The translations under genes and the position numbers were made by a program. Positions 16,913-26,039 of a DNA stretch of 64,000 nt are shown in pieces (the stretch's first letter is position 1; each line of letters opens with the position of its first letter). The notes below the pieces were generated by a model. The model made no database searches. It worked only from the letters and a program-made list of their open reading frames with translations, and was not told where the DNA came from. Source of the stretch: CAYOWK01 sp964407665 (GTDB lineage: Bacteria > Pseudomonadota > Alphaproteobacteria > Caulobacterales > Hyphomonadaceae); the NCBI GenBank assembly GCA_964407665.1, contig CAYOWK010000003.1, positions 98,191 to 162,190 on the forward strand, in the 5' to 3' direction.

Positions 16913-17505
16913 TATCTGATCTCCGGTATGCTGGTGCTGGCGAGATAGTCCATTACAGCGGCGACGTAGGCGCGAGTCTCTGCATAGGGCGGCACGCCAC
17001 CATGCCGGATAACGGCCGACGGTCCAGCATTGTAGGCAGCCAGCGCCAACTCGAGGTCAGCGTCAAAAACGGCCAGCATCTCGCGAAGGTACATTGCGCC
17101 GCCATGGGCATTCTGGACAGGATCCGCAGGATCAACGCCTAGCTCACGCGCCGTCGCTGGCATCAGCTGCATCATGCCCTGCGCGCCTTTCGGGGACACC
17201 GCATCCGAGCGAAACCTTGACTCCACGTAGGCGATCGCCTCGAGCAGGCCTGGGGATAGCCCAGTTTGCTCGCCAGCCTGGTTCAGAACGGCCCTGGCGG
17301 ACGCCGGAAGAGTCGATGTTCGCGTAGCCGGTCGGGACGGAGATAAAGGTTGAACCTCATCCGCGGTGGTCGGCGGCGATCCCGATATTACGACGACCCC
17401 CGCCGGCCCGACTTCCATGACTTGGGCGGACGCTGAAAACGTGCTGGTCACCACCAGCACCGCTGCGGCAAATCCGCGGCGCAAGCCGCCGCAAGGCTCG
17501 TTCAT
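16912..17505 (-). CDS. virB1: VirB1-like lytic transglycosylase
   Basis: About 197 residues. A signal peptide (RRGFAAAVLVVTSTFSASAQ) is followed by a Ser/Thr/Pro linker and an SLT domain: catalytic Glu in AIAYVESRFRSDAVSPKGA, then QGMMQLMPATARELGV and AYNAGPSAV. It opens peptidoglycan for the secretion apparatus. I chose ATG 17505 because it begins the signal peptide; an ORF extension to 17676 adds a non-signal-like sequence. First gene of the operon. Confidence 0.9.
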   Translation of the reverse strand: MNEPCGGLRRGFAAAVLVVTSTFSASAQVMEVGPAGVVVISGSPPTTADEVQPLSPSRPATRTSTLPASARAVLNQAGEQTGLSPGLLEAIAYVESRFRSDAVSPKGAQGMMQLMPATARELGVDPADPVQNAHGGAMYLREMLAVFDADLELALAAYNAGPSAVIRHGGVPPYAETRAYVAAVMDYLASTSIPEIR

Positions 17506-17950
17506 GGACGAACCGGATGCGGAATGGGCATGGAGGCTGCGTTCTACAAGCACAGCGCGGCGCATTTTGTTACTGACCCGCAAAATCATACATATGGCCG
17601 ACGCCGGCGGCTGGAGAGCGCCCCCGGTGTTCGTGGCTCCCACACTCGCGTGAACCATACCGAACTTCAAGCTCAACCGACTGCCGTGCAGTGGAGCAAG
17701 GTCTCCCGAAGACCTCGTTGTCGTCTGCTGCCGATCCCGTGGCCGCCAACCAGACCGCGCGCAGCCAGCTGCAAGACCGAGTGCAGAAAAATGCCGAATA
17801 ATGGCGTTCTATCAGTACGTTATCGCCTGTCGAACGAGGCGATCGAGCAGCCATGGCGGCCCACTGACCTCAGTGATCCACCGGCGGCGAAAGGTTCGAC
17901 GCCTGTCGGAGCTGACCAACGCTTTCCAGTCTCGCCCGCAAGAAAAGTTA
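17506..17950. other. Intergenic region between tgt and the virB operon
   Basis: 445 bases upstream of virB1 and downstream of the tgt stop. It should contain the virB promoter; an AT-richer stretch lies at about 17563-17597, but no clear -35/-10 pair can be assigned. No gene, tRNA or repeat recognised. Confidence 0.45.
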
Positions 17951-19072
17951 CTAGGCGGCCTCGCCTGACCAGCGCGCCGACAATTCCTTCCGCAACTGGC
18001 CAAACGTTCCCTCGGCGATCGCGGCGCGCATGCGCGCTGTCAGATCCTGGAAGAACGCCGTGTTGTGCCATGACAGAAGCATCGGCCCCAGATGCTCGCC
18101 CGCGCGGAACATGTGGTGGATGAACGCTTTCGAGTAGTCCCGTGAGGCCGGGCACGATGATGTCTCGTCAATGGGCGTGTCATCCTCTGCGAAGCGGGCG
18201 TTCTTGAGGTTGAGCGGGCCGTCCCATGTAAAAGCCTGGCCATGGCGTCCCGAGCGTGTCGGCAGGACGCAATCGAACATATCGATTCCGCGCGCCACCG
18301 ACTCGACCAGATCGATCGGCTTGCCGACGCCCATCAGATAGCGCGGCCGATGACGCGGCAGCAGCGGCGCGGTCATGTCGAGCGCGTCACACATCGCTGT
18401 ATGCCCCTCGCCTACGGCGAGGCCGCCGATCGCATATCCATCGTAGCCCGTCGCAACGAGCCTCTCGACGCTTTCGCGCCGCAGGTCTTCGTAGGTGGAC
18501 CCCTGTACGATGCCGAAGAGCGACTGGGATTCGCGTGTTCCGAAGGCCGCCTTCGAGCGCTCGCCCCATCGAGCCGACAGGCGCATGGCGTCAGCTGCCC
18601 GATCGTGGGGGCACGGGTTGCCGACGCATTCGTCCAGCTGCATGGAGATATCGGCCCCCAGCAGCTCCGCCTGGATTTCGATGGAGCGCTCGGGGCTCAT
18701 GAAGTGCTTCGAGCCGTCGATATAGGAGGCGAACTCGACGCCCTCCTCCTTCATCTTGCGAAGGCCCGGCAGCGAGAAGACCTGGAAGCCGCCGCTGTCC
18801 GTCAGGATCGGATGTGGCCAGCGCATGAACTTGTGCAGCCCCCCAAGCCGTTTCACGCGCTCACCCGTCGGGCGCAGCATCAGGTGGTAGGTATTGCCAA
18901 GGAGAATGTCGGCCCCCGCCGCCCGAACCTGGTCGAGATACAGCGTCTTGACCGTCGCGGTTGTGCCGACCGGCATGAAAGCGGGCGTCGCGATATCGCC
19001 TCGCGGCGTTCGCAGGCGCCCTGTGCGGGCCTCGCCATCAGTCGCAAAGATCTCGAACGGGAATTCAGCCAT
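17951..19072 (-). CDS. tgt: Queuine tRNA-ribosyltransferase (TGT)
   Basis: About 373 residues. Conserved TGT elements: TPAFMPVGTTATVK, LTDSGGFQVFSL with the catalytic-pocket Asp, MQLDECV and GGLAVGEGHTAM. The zinc-site region near the C-terminus has CPASRDYSKAFIHH. The enzyme swaps guanine 34 for a queuosine precursor in tRNAs with GUN anticodons. Start ATG 19072 overlaps the end of queA by 8 bases; the protein begins MAEFPFEIF, as in homologs. Confidence 0.96.
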   Translation of the reverse strand: MAEFPFEIFATDGEARTGRLRTPRGDIATPAFMPVGTTATVKTLYLDQVRAAGADILLGNTYHLMLRPTGERVKRLGGLHKFMRWPHPILTDSGGFQVFSLPGLRKMKEEGVEFASYIDGSKHFMSPERSIEIQAELLGADISMQLDECVGNPCPHDRAADAMRLSARWGERSKAAFGTRESQSLFGIVQGSTYEDLRRESVERLVATGYDGYAIGGLAVGEGHTAMCDALDMTAPLLPRHRPRYLMGVGKPIDLVESVARGIDMFDCVLPTRSGRHGQAFTWDGPLNLKNARFAEDDTPIDETSSCPASRDYSKAFIHHMFRAGEHLGPMLLSWHNTAFFQDLTARMRAAIAEGTFGQLRKELSARWSGEAA

Positions 19073-20123
19073 GGGGGAGCAACAGACACGCGTCGCCGTA
19101 GGAGTAGAAGCGATAGCGCTCAGCCACGGCATGGGCATAGGCGCGCTTCATGACATCAAGCCCCATCATCGCGCTTACCAGAATGAAGAGCGTCGATTTC
19201 GGCAGGTGGAAGTTCGTTAGCAGTCCATCCGCGACCCGGAACCTGTAGCCGGGGGAAATGAAAATGTCCGTGTCGCCGTCAAACGCCTCAAGCGCTCCCC
19301 CCGCAGCCGCCGACTCCAGCGTGCGTAGCGCGGTTGTGCCCACGGGGATGCACCGGCCTCCAGCAGACTTCACGCCCCGGATCCGCATGGCGGCTTCGGG
19401 GCTCAGGAGCGCCCGCTCGGAATGCATGCGGTGGTCTTCGATGCGGTCCGCCTTCACCGGCAGGAACGTGCCGGCGCTGACGTGAAGCGTAACCTGCTCC
19501 CAGCCCATACCGGCCTCGGTAAGCGCCGCCATCAAACCAGGTGTGAAATGCAGCCCGGCCGTCGGGGCCGCAACCGAGCCGGTCTCTGCAGCAAAGACAG
19601 TCTGATAGTCCGTAACATCTTGCTCATCGACGCCACGCTTCGCGACGATGTACGGCGGCAGGGGCGGCGCGCCGGCGGCTCCGATGGCGCGGTTCAGGTC
19701 GTTGCCGGAGACCGGAAAGCGGAAGCGCACGGATCCGTCGTCGTGCTTTGCCTCGACGGTCGCAGTCAGCCCGGCGCCAAACGAAACCCCGTCACCCGGC
19801 TTGAGACGCTTTCCCGGCCGGACAAATGCGTCCCAGCAATCGGGAGCAACCTGGCGGTGCAGGTTGGCGTCGAAGTGGACGGGCTCCCCGCCGTCCGCAC
19901 GGGCCGGGCGTGAACCAGCCAGGGCCGCATTCAGTACCAAAGAGTTGTTGGCGACCAGGACGTCCCCTGCGTTCAGGAGCAAGGGCAGATCGCGAACGCT
20001 TCGGTCCTCGAGCACGCCCTCCGGCCCGCGAACGACGAGCAGCCGGGCGGAATCCCGCGGACGGGCCGGCCGCAGCGCAATCAGCTCCGCGGGCAGAAGG
20101 AAATCGAAGTCGTCGACACGCAT
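19065..20123 (-). CDS. queA: S-adenosylmethionine:tRNA ribosyltransferase-isomerase
   Basis: A protein of 352 residues starting MRVDDFDFLLPAELIA, the standard QueA N-terminus. Further landmarks are RDSARLLVV, FVRPGKRLKPGD, AAPTAGLHFT and NFHLPKSTLFILVSA. QueA adds the epoxycyclopentanediol ring after TGT exchange, so queA-tgt overlapped on one transcript makes functional sense. Normal length; no anomalies. Confidence 0.96.
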   Translation of the reverse strand: MRVDDFDFLLPAELIALRPARPRDSARLLVVRGPEGVLEDRSVRDLPLLLNAGDVLVANNSLVLNAALAGSRPARADGGEPVHFDANLHRQVAPDCWDAFVRPGKRLKPGDGVSFGAGLTATVEAKHDDGSVRFRFPVSGNDLNRAIGAAGAPPLPPYIVAKRGVDEQDVTDYQTVFAAETGSVAAPTAGLHFTPGLMAALTEAGMGWEQVTLHVSAGTFLPVKADRIEDHRMHSERALLSPEAAMRIRGVKSAGGRCIPVGTTALRTLESAAAGGALEAFDGDTDIFISPGYRFRVADGLLTNFHLPKSTLFILVSAMMGLDVMKRAYAHAVAERYRFYSYGDACLLLPHG

Positions 20124-20302
20124 TGAGGGCGGCGATAGCCTTCAAATGCCGGAATTCCAAGACTGGCGTGATCGCGATCTGCGTCAGTTCGCCATTTACC
20201 AATGCGGCTGTCGCCACGATCCGCGCCCAAACCGGCCCGATTCGTGTCTTGGGGAAGCCGGTATCAGGCGTTTGACTTCACCGGGATCGGGAGGACGCGA
20301 CC

Positions 20303-20794
20303 ATGAAGACAGACCACAGGAATTCTCTGCCAGCCGCGCTGCTTGCGGTGCTTCTCGCCGCCTGCACGATAGCTCCAACACCGGCGACGCTGTCCGAAGT
20401 CGCCGGCGCCCACGACTGGGCGAACGCGCCCGGCGCAGATCTCGACAAGGCCTTTGGCCGGGATACAAAGCGAATTCTGTCCCGCATGACCCGGTCCGAC
20501 GCCATCGGAGCCCTGAACTCCGCCGGTTACACCTGCATCTACGGCGAAGGTCATGAAGACTATCCCGAACCCGCCGCCCAGTGTACGCGCGGCTTCGCAA
20601 CGCGCGCCTGCCAGATGGACTGGGAAGTGTTCCTCACGTCCGATCCGGCAAAGCCAGGTCAGGTCGAGAGTCTGGAGGGGAGCTTTGTCCGCGATTGCGT
20701 CGGTACTGACCGGGATTACCCGGAGCCCAAGATTTCCGCCATCGACGACCAGCTTGCGCCTATGGTGATGGAACAACCGTCGCCGCCCAAATAG
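20303..20794 (+). CDS. Hypothetical lipoprotein
   Basis: A protein of 163 residues with a signal peptide and lipobox LAAC (Cys ~21). Four further cysteines (in YTCIYG, AQCTRG, RACQM and RDCVG) suggest disulfides in the periplasm. No family recognised. It stands alone, divergent from queA and convergent with the gene at 20825. Confidence 0.65.
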   Translation: MKTDHRNSLPAALLAVLLAACTIAPTPATLSEVAGAHDWANAPGADLDKAFGRDTKRILSRMTRSDAIGALNSAGYTCIYGEGHEDYPEPAAQCTRGFATRACQMDWEVFLTSDPAKPGQVESLEGSFVRDCVGTDRDYPEPKISAIDDQLAPMVMEQPSPPK

Positions 20795-20824
20795 GCGTTT
20801 ACAGACACCCGTGGCTGGGTGCGA

Positions 20825-21541
20825 TCAGTCCGCCTGCCCCGCTCTCAGCGACATCGAATACGGTATGTATATCTCCAGATCGAGTGGCCCCACCGGTCGC
20901 GTCTGGACACGCCCCTCCAGACCCGTCAGCGAAACCGAAACGGGCGCCGCTGAACCGCCGAACGTGGTTTGCATCAGCCTCACATCTTCCGAGATGGCCT
21001 TCACCAGCGTCTCGCGGTGCTTCTTGGGTTCGGACACGCCGAGGAACTGGCTGTCGCCGATAACGGCTTCCACGCGGCCGGTGAGCGGGGTATCTGCAAC
21101 GAACTTCTCGGTGCGTGATCGGATGGAGTCGAACGTGTCTTTCTCGCGGACAGCAATCTTCAGCACCAGTTGAATGCTTGAACGGTCATTGCCTTCCTCG
21201 GAAATCAGCTCCTTCAGGGCGGCGGTTTCGATGGCGGCGGAATTGCCCGGCAGACCCACTTCAATGTTGATCCCGTCAGCCTTCGCTGCACGCTCCGTGA
21301 TGGTCTTAAAGACCTTTTCAAGCTCGCTCTGGCGAGCGTCCGGCGAGCGTGTCGCTGTTTCGTAAGCAACGCTGAACAGTACGAAGTCGGCGCGCACGAC
21401 GATCGAGACCTGCGGAATGGCGGCCTGCTGCCGGTTCACGAAATTGGATTGCGCAACGATCTGGTCGCCCCTGACCACCTGGCCGAATGCAGGTCCTGCA
21501 AGGATAGCGGTGGTGGCTCCGATGAGCAGAAGGCGTCTCAT
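20825..21541 (-). CDS. Periplasmic protein, paralog of the neighbouring gene
   Basis: A protein of 238 residues with a cleavable signal (LLLIGATTAILAGPAFGQ). The mature part aligns with the 21633-22361 product along its length: ADFVLFSV against ADFVIFTV, KTITERAAKADGINIEVG against RSITERAARTGGISIEVG, KKHRETLVKAI against RKHRETLMKAI, and RPVGPLDLEIYIPY against RPVGALELELYIPY. The family is one I associate with TonB-receptor-like annotations in Caulobacterales, but the protein is far too small to be a receptor. Function unknown. Confidence 0.6.
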   Translation of the reverse strand: MRRLLLIGATTAILAGPAFGQVVRGDQIVAQSNFVNRQQAAIPQVSIVVRADFVLFSVAYETATRSPDARQSELEKVFKTITERAAKADGINIEVGLPGNSAAIETAALKELISEEGNDRSSIQLVLKIAVREKDTFDSIRSRTEKFVADTPLTGRVEAVIGDSQFLGVSEPKKHRETLVKAISEDVRLMQTTFGGSAAPVSVSLTGLEGRVQTRPVGPLDLEIYIPYSMSLRAGQAD

Positions 21542-21632
21542 GTGTCCCTCGTGGGTGCCGCATTATCGTACGAAGATGCAATCACGCCGCATCGCTTCAC
21601 GCCAGTGGGTTCAGGCACGTCCCCGCCCGTGA

Positions 21633-22361
21633 TCACCGGACCGGGCCGGTGACGAGATTCATCTCGTAGGGAATGTACAGTTCGAGTTCGAGAGCGCCGA
21701 CCGGCCTGCTGCGCACGCGCGATTGGAGGCTTGATACCGATACCGTTGCAGGCGCCGCCGGGTTGCGACTGAAGAGATCCTGTACCTGCAACGTTTCGTC
21801 GGCGATTGCCTTCATGAGCGTCTCGCGATGCTTGCGGGGGTCGTTTAGCCCGATGGACTGCTCATCTCCTACGATTGCCTCGACCCGCCCTGCCATTCGC
21901 GTGTCAGCCAAAAGTTTCTCGACCCTGGCGCGGACGCCGGGAAAGGTGTCACCGCTTCGGACATCCGCCACGAGTACAAGCGGAATGACTGAGCGTTCCT
22001 CGTCATCGTAGTCCGGGCGAATGATCTCATTGATCGCCGTCGTTTCGACAGGAGCCGACTCGCCGTCCTCCCCTACCTCAATGGAGATGCCGCCGGTGCG
22101 GGCTGCTCGCTCCGTGATGGAGCGGAATGTCTGCTCCAGTTCGCGAGCACGTTCCTCAACCGATCGAGTGCCGGTTTCGAGGGTGACTGTGAAGATTACG
22201 AAGTCGGCGGGCAGCCGGATCGACTGATAGGGCACATCGGTATCGTCCCGCGAGATCATCGAGCCCGTGACGACGATCCGTTCCATCTCGTTGTTCCGCT
22301 GGGCACAGGCCGGCGCGGCCAGTGCGAACGAGAGCAACACAAACCCCATCAACCGGATCAT
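21633..22361 (-). CDS. Periplasmic protein with TonB-box-like N-terminus, paralog of the neighbouring gene
   Basis: About 242 residues. Start ATG 22361 has GGGGAAG 3 bases upstream and begins a signal peptide ending APACAQ. The mature N-terminus carries MERIVVTGSMISRDD, which closely resembles the IVVTGSRI motif at the start of many alphaproteobacterial TonB-dependent receptors, yet no plug or barrel follows. The remainder is about 200 residues of alternating helix and strand and is homologous to the downstream gene. The two are transcribed in the same direction with a 91-base gap. Function unknown. Confidence 0.6.
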   Translation of the reverse strand: MIRLMGFVLLSFALAAPACAQRNNEMERIVVTGSMISRDDTDVPYQSIRLPADFVIFTVTLETGTRSVEERARELEQTFRSITERAARTGGISIEVGEDGESAPVETTAINEIIRPDYDDEERSVIPLVLVADVRSGDTFPGVRARVEKLLADTRMAGRVEAIVGDEQSIGLNDPRKHRETLMKAIADETLQVQDLFSRNPAAPATVSVSSLQSRVRSRPVGALELELYIPYEMNLVTGPVR

Positions 22362-22440
22362 CTGCTTCCCCAAAACGATCAGCCCCGATGCAAGCATGTG
22401 CTCGCACCGGGGCCAAGACCATCGGCAATAAAACTGGAGA

Positions 22441-23721
22441 CTACCAGCGCGATCCCTGGACGGCCTGATCGGCCTCGACTTTCGCCGAATACGAGTTGTC
22501 GCGGTACTTCTTGAACTCGTTGCGGGCGATGGCGCGCTGGTGGACCTCATCCGGGCCGTCCGCGAGGCGCATCGTGCGCATCGAGGCGTACTGGCGAGCC
22601 AGGCCGGCGTCAGAGGAGACCCCGGCGCCGCCGAAGGCCTGGATGGCGTCGTCGATGATCTTGAGCGCGGCGCGGGGGCCGGCGACCTTGATCATGGCGA
22701 TCTCATTGGCGGCGTACTTGTTGCCAACCTTGTCCATCATGTCCGCAGCTTTGAGGCAGAGTAGACGCGTCATCTCGATATCCATGCGGGCGTCCGCAAT
22801 GCGGGTCTCCCATACGGACTGCTCGGCGACCTTCTTGCCGAAGGCTTCACGCGAGAGGAGACGCTTGCACATCTTCTCGAGCGCCACTTCCGCAGAGCCG
22901 ATGGTGCGCATGCAGTGATGGATACGGCCCGGCCCGAGGCGGCCTTGCGCGATCTCGAAGCCACGGCCCTCGCCGAGCAGGATGTTCGAGGCGGGCACGC
23001 GGACGTTGTCGAGGAGCACTTCGGCGTGGCCATGCGGCGCGTCGTCATATCCGAAGACGGGCAGCATGCGGAGCACCTTCACGCCGGGGGTGTCGAGCGG
23101 CACGAGGATCTGCGACTGCTGCTTGTGCTTGGGCGCGCTGGGGTCGCTCTTGCCCATCACGATGGCCACCTTGCAGTGGCTGTCGCCAACGCCCGACGAC
23201 CACCACTTGCGGCCGTTGATGACGTACTCGTCGCCGTCGCGCTCGATGCGCGTCGCGATGTTGGTGGCGTCCGAGGAAGCCACATCCGGCTCGGTCATGA
23301 GGAAGGCGGAGCGGATGTCGCCGTTCATCAGCGGACGCAGCCACTTCTCCTTCTGCTCTTCCGTGCCGTAGTAGTGGAAGACTTCCATGTTGCCGGTGTC
23401 AGGCGCGGAGCAGTTGAACACCTCCGAGGCGAACGACACGCGGCCCATGATCTCGGCCAGCGGCGCGTATTCGAGGTTGGTGAGCCCGGCGCCGTGCCAC
23501 TCGCCTTTGTCATGCTCCTTGTGGGGCGGCATGAACATGTTCCACAGGCCTTCGGATTTCGCGATCGCCTTCAGGTCGTGGACGATCTGCGGCGTCGTCC
23601 AGCGATCGCCCTCATCGTGCTGCTTCGCGAACGTGTCGACGTTGGGATAGATATGCTTGTCCATGAACGCCGTGACGCGGCTGATGTAGTCTTTCATCTT
23701 GGGGGTGTATTCGAAGTTCAT
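22441..23721 (-). CDS. Acyl-CoA dehydrogenase
   Basis: About 426 residues. Acyl-CoA dehydrogenase landmarks: FLMTEPDVASSDATN (FAD-side motif), INGRKWWSSGVGD, GRGFEIAQGRLGPGRIHHCM, and the C-terminal QAFGGAGVSSDAGLARQYASMR. GAGGAG precedes ATG 23721; an ORF extension to 23838 is not homologous-looking. The length and DEGDRW N-terminal region fit the ACAD10/11-like subgroup. It catalyses alpha,beta-desaturation of acyl-CoA; chain-length preference cannot be read from sequence. It is monocistronic. Confidence 0.93.
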   Translation of the reverse strand: MNFEYTPKMKDYISRVTAFMDKHIYPNVDTFAKQHDEGDRWTTPQIVHDLKAIAKSEGLWNMFMPPHKEHDKGEWHGAGLTNLEYAPLAEIMGRVSFASEVFNCSAPDTGNMEVFHYYGTEEQKEKWLRPLMNGDIRSAFLMTEPDVASSDATNIATRIERDGDEYVINGRKWWSSGVGDSHCKVAIVMGKSDPSAPKHKQQSQILVPLDTPGVKVLRMLPVFGYDDAPHGHAEVLLDNVRVPASNILLGEGRGFEIAQGRLGPGRIHHCMRTIGSAEVALEKMCKRLLSREAFGKKVAEQSVWETRIADARMDIEMTRLLCLKAADMMDKVGNKYAANEIAMIKVAGPRAALKIIDDAIQAFGGAGVSSDAGLARQYASMRTMRLADGPDEVHQRAIARNEFKKYRDNSYSAKVEADQAVQGSRW

Positions 23722-23990
23722 GGGCGACTCCTCGTCTCTTCCGTCGTTGGATCTAGTCTTACCCCTGCGGGGTGAATCCGGCCGCGGCTCAAAAACCGAC
23801 TGAAATCTCGGTTTCCGCCAGCGCTGAAGCCACGACAAGTAAATTCTCGCGCCGCGTCAGCGAGCTAGCCGCCACGCGGTCAGCATACATGGGTGCTGGC
23901 AATCCCGTAGCTGGTAACATCCTGACCCCGTCAAAGCGGCGTCAGTCTGTCGCGGAGGATGAAGATAGAGACGTCCGTCTCTCGACAGCC

Positions 23991-24554
23991 TCAGCGCTCC
24001 CGCAGGTAAACCTGCGGCGGGCTCCGTTCTGCCAGCACAGATGTTTCGCGCCACGAGTAGCAGACCAGCGGGGCTGCGACGCCACCTACCGTCTCGGTTT
24101 TCCGGCCAGACAACTCCCCGCCGAGCGACTCGTAGAACGCCCTGGCCCCGGCGTTGTCGCGCAAGACCCAGAGGCCGGAGGTAAAGAGGCCCCTGCGGAT
24201 CGAATGATCTGCGGCCGCCTTCATCAACGCCCGACCGATCCCGGCGCCGCAATACTCACGCAGAACGTAGATCATCGATACTTCGGCGTCCCACGGCGAG
24301 AACGCGTCCCGGCTGGCGCCCGTGCTCACGAAACCGATCACTCGATCACGCAACGTCGCCACGAAGATCGCCTCATCGCGCTCGCGTCCGAGTTGCTCGA
24401 CCGCTGATCGCCAGTGAGGCAGAAGCCGGGCTTCGGACAGGCTGGCGAGATGGGCAGGATCCAGCAGCCCCTTGTACCGGTCCTTCCACGTGGCCGCGTG
24501 GACCTGTGCGATGCCCCGGACATCTCCGGGCCTGGCTCCGCGAACGACGATCAT
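23991..24554 (-). CDS. GNAT family N-acetyltransferase
   Basis: About 187 residues with a GNAT core: an N-terminal RGARPGDVRGIAQVHAATW, the central beta strand IGFVSTGASRD, and acetyl-CoA loop REYCGAGIGRALMKAA, then NAGARAFYESLGGE. Start ATG 24554 has GGAG 8 bases upstream; the open frame extends further without a better start. Substrate unknown. Divergent from the permease at 24684. Confidence 0.88.
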   Translation of the reverse strand: MIVVRGARPGDVRGIAQVHAATWKDRYKGLLDPAHLASLSEARLLPHWRSAVEQLGRERDEAIFVATLRDRVIGFVSTGASRDAFSPWDAEVSMIYVLREYCGAGIGRALMKAAADHSIRRGLFTSGLWVLRDNAGARAFYESLGGELSGRKTETVGGVAAPLVCYSWRETSVLAERSPPQVYLRER

Positions 24555-24683
24555 CAGTGTCTCCACGCCGACAATGGATGGAGCGTGAGCCCAGCCGGGG
24601 AATCGTGCAAGAGAGCCCTTGCAGACGCGGGCGCCGCCGGTCAGCGGCGGCGATCTCCCGGGCGCCAATCGGGAAAACGCCCA

Positions 24684-25457
24684 ATGTCAGGGCTTGTGAT
24701 CGCCGCGATCCTGACGGCAACCCTCGTCACCGCCTGTATTTCCGGGATTTTCGGGATGGCCGGCGGTGTCGTCCTGATGGGCGTCCTGCTGGCCATGATG
24801 CCCGTCGCCATGGCGATGGTGATGCACGGGCTGATCCAGATCGTCGGAAATTTCTCCCGGGCTGTCCTGCATGTCCGGCATATCTCGTGGCGTCTTGTTG
24901 GACGGTATTCGATCGGCGTCGTCTTTTCCGTGCTGTTGCTTGCACTGCTCGCCTGGCGACCTTCAGAGCCCTTGGTGCTGATCATGCTCGGCCTCACCCC
25001 CGTGCTGGTCTGGACGCCGCCCAGGCTCTTGGCCCTTGACGCCGAACGGCATGGCCAGGCGGAGATCTGCGGCTTCCTGGTGCAGTCGCTGAACACACTG
25101 GCAGGCGTCGCTGGTCCCCTGCTCGACCTGTTCTTTGTCAGGACGCAGCTTCCCAGACACAGGGTTGTTGCCACGAAAGCCGCCACTCAGGTTCTGGCAC
25201 ACGCGGTGAAGATCGGGTTCTGGGGCGGCCCACTCTGGCGAAGCCTGACGGGTGGCGAGGCGGCCCCCGGACTGACCGTCCCGCCGCTCTGGCTCTTTGC
25301 TGCGGTGGTTCCGCTCTCGATCACCGGAACCTGGCTTGGCTCCAGAGTGCTCGAGCAGATGACCGATACCGGCTTTCGAGCCTGGACGCGCTGGATCGTC
25401 ACAGCAATGGGCGCCATCTACCTCGTACAGGGTATCGCCCAGCTAGCCGGAGCGTGA
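24684..25457 (+). CDS. TauE/SafE family permease
   Basis: About 257 residues, hydrophobic throughout with roughly seven to eight membrane spans. The N-terminal repeat GIFGMAGGVVLMGVLLAMM matches the glycine motif of TauE/SafE (DUF81) transporters, and a second motif TWLGSRVLEQMTD occurs near the C-terminus. The family exports small sulfur-containing or organic anions; the substrate here is unknown. ATG 24684 begins the first span directly. Confidence 0.85.
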   Translation: MSGLVIAAILTATLVTACISGIFGMAGGVVLMGVLLAMMPVAMAMVMHGLIQIVGNFSRAVLHVRHISWRLVGRYSIGVVFSVLLLALLAWRPSEPLVLIMLGLTPVLVWTPPRLLALDAERHGQAEICGFLVQSLNTLAGVAGPLLDLFFVRTQLPRHRVVATKAATQVLAHAVKIGFWGGPLWRSLTGGEAAPGLTVPPLWLFAAVVPLSITGTWLGSRVLEQMTDTGFRAWTRWIVTAMGAIYLVQGIAQLAGA

Positions 25458-25458
25458 C

Positions 25459-25950
25459 CTACTCGACCGAGCAGAACAGATCATCGCCGCTCTGGTCTCG
25501 CCCGATCCGGCAGCCCGTCTCGATGTAGTGGAAGGTCTGGTCGCCCAGCCAGTTGCTGCGCTCCTGAAGCACCTGCAGGTCCACCCGCGACGACGGCGGC
25601 TGGGTGATCCACTCGGGCCAGGACGAATGCTCGCAGTCTCCGGCCACCCCCAGGCCGCTGCGGCACAGCTCCAGCCGCATGGCGAGCAGCGAAAGCGCGC
25701 CGGATTTCAGGGAAGCGTCGATCCGGAGGATTTCATTCTCATCCGGCGCCGATACGTCAAACGGGCGCTGCTGCAGACCTTCCTGCGCGCGGTCCAGAAG
25801 CACCTGCCAGCGGCCCGCCTCGATCGCCAGATAGAACGGCTCGATCGGCTCGGCCCCCACCTCCTGATCAGGCTGGGGAAGCTGGGCGACGCCAGCGCAT
25901 GCAGACAATGCGATCGCGCCCGCAAGCAGCGCACGGATACGAAAAGCCAT
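25459..25950 (-). CDS. Hypothetical lipoprotein
   Basis: A protein of 163 residues with a lipoprotein signal (lipobox LSAC, Cys ~18). The mature part has three cysteines (LELCRSGLG, GDCEHSSW, ETGCRIG) plus LFCSVE at the end, a pattern suggesting disulfides. No family recognised. Ends two bases from the TauE gene stop (convergent). Confidence 0.6.
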   Translation of the reverse strand: MAFRIRALLAGAIALSACAGVAQLPQPDQEVGAEPIEPFYLAIEAGRWQVLLDRAQEGLQQRPFDVSAPDENEILRIDASLKSGALSLLAMRLELCRSGLGVAGDCEHSSWPEWITQPPSSRVDLQVLQERSNWLGDQTFHYIETGCRIGRDQSGDDLFCSVE

Positions 25951-26039
25951 CCCGAAGTCCCTCCTCGAACCAGCGTGTCTTGCGCCAGGCTTGTGTCCGG
26001 ATCGTGGTGGAAGCTCGACCCCTTGGCGTCGCCATGGCG

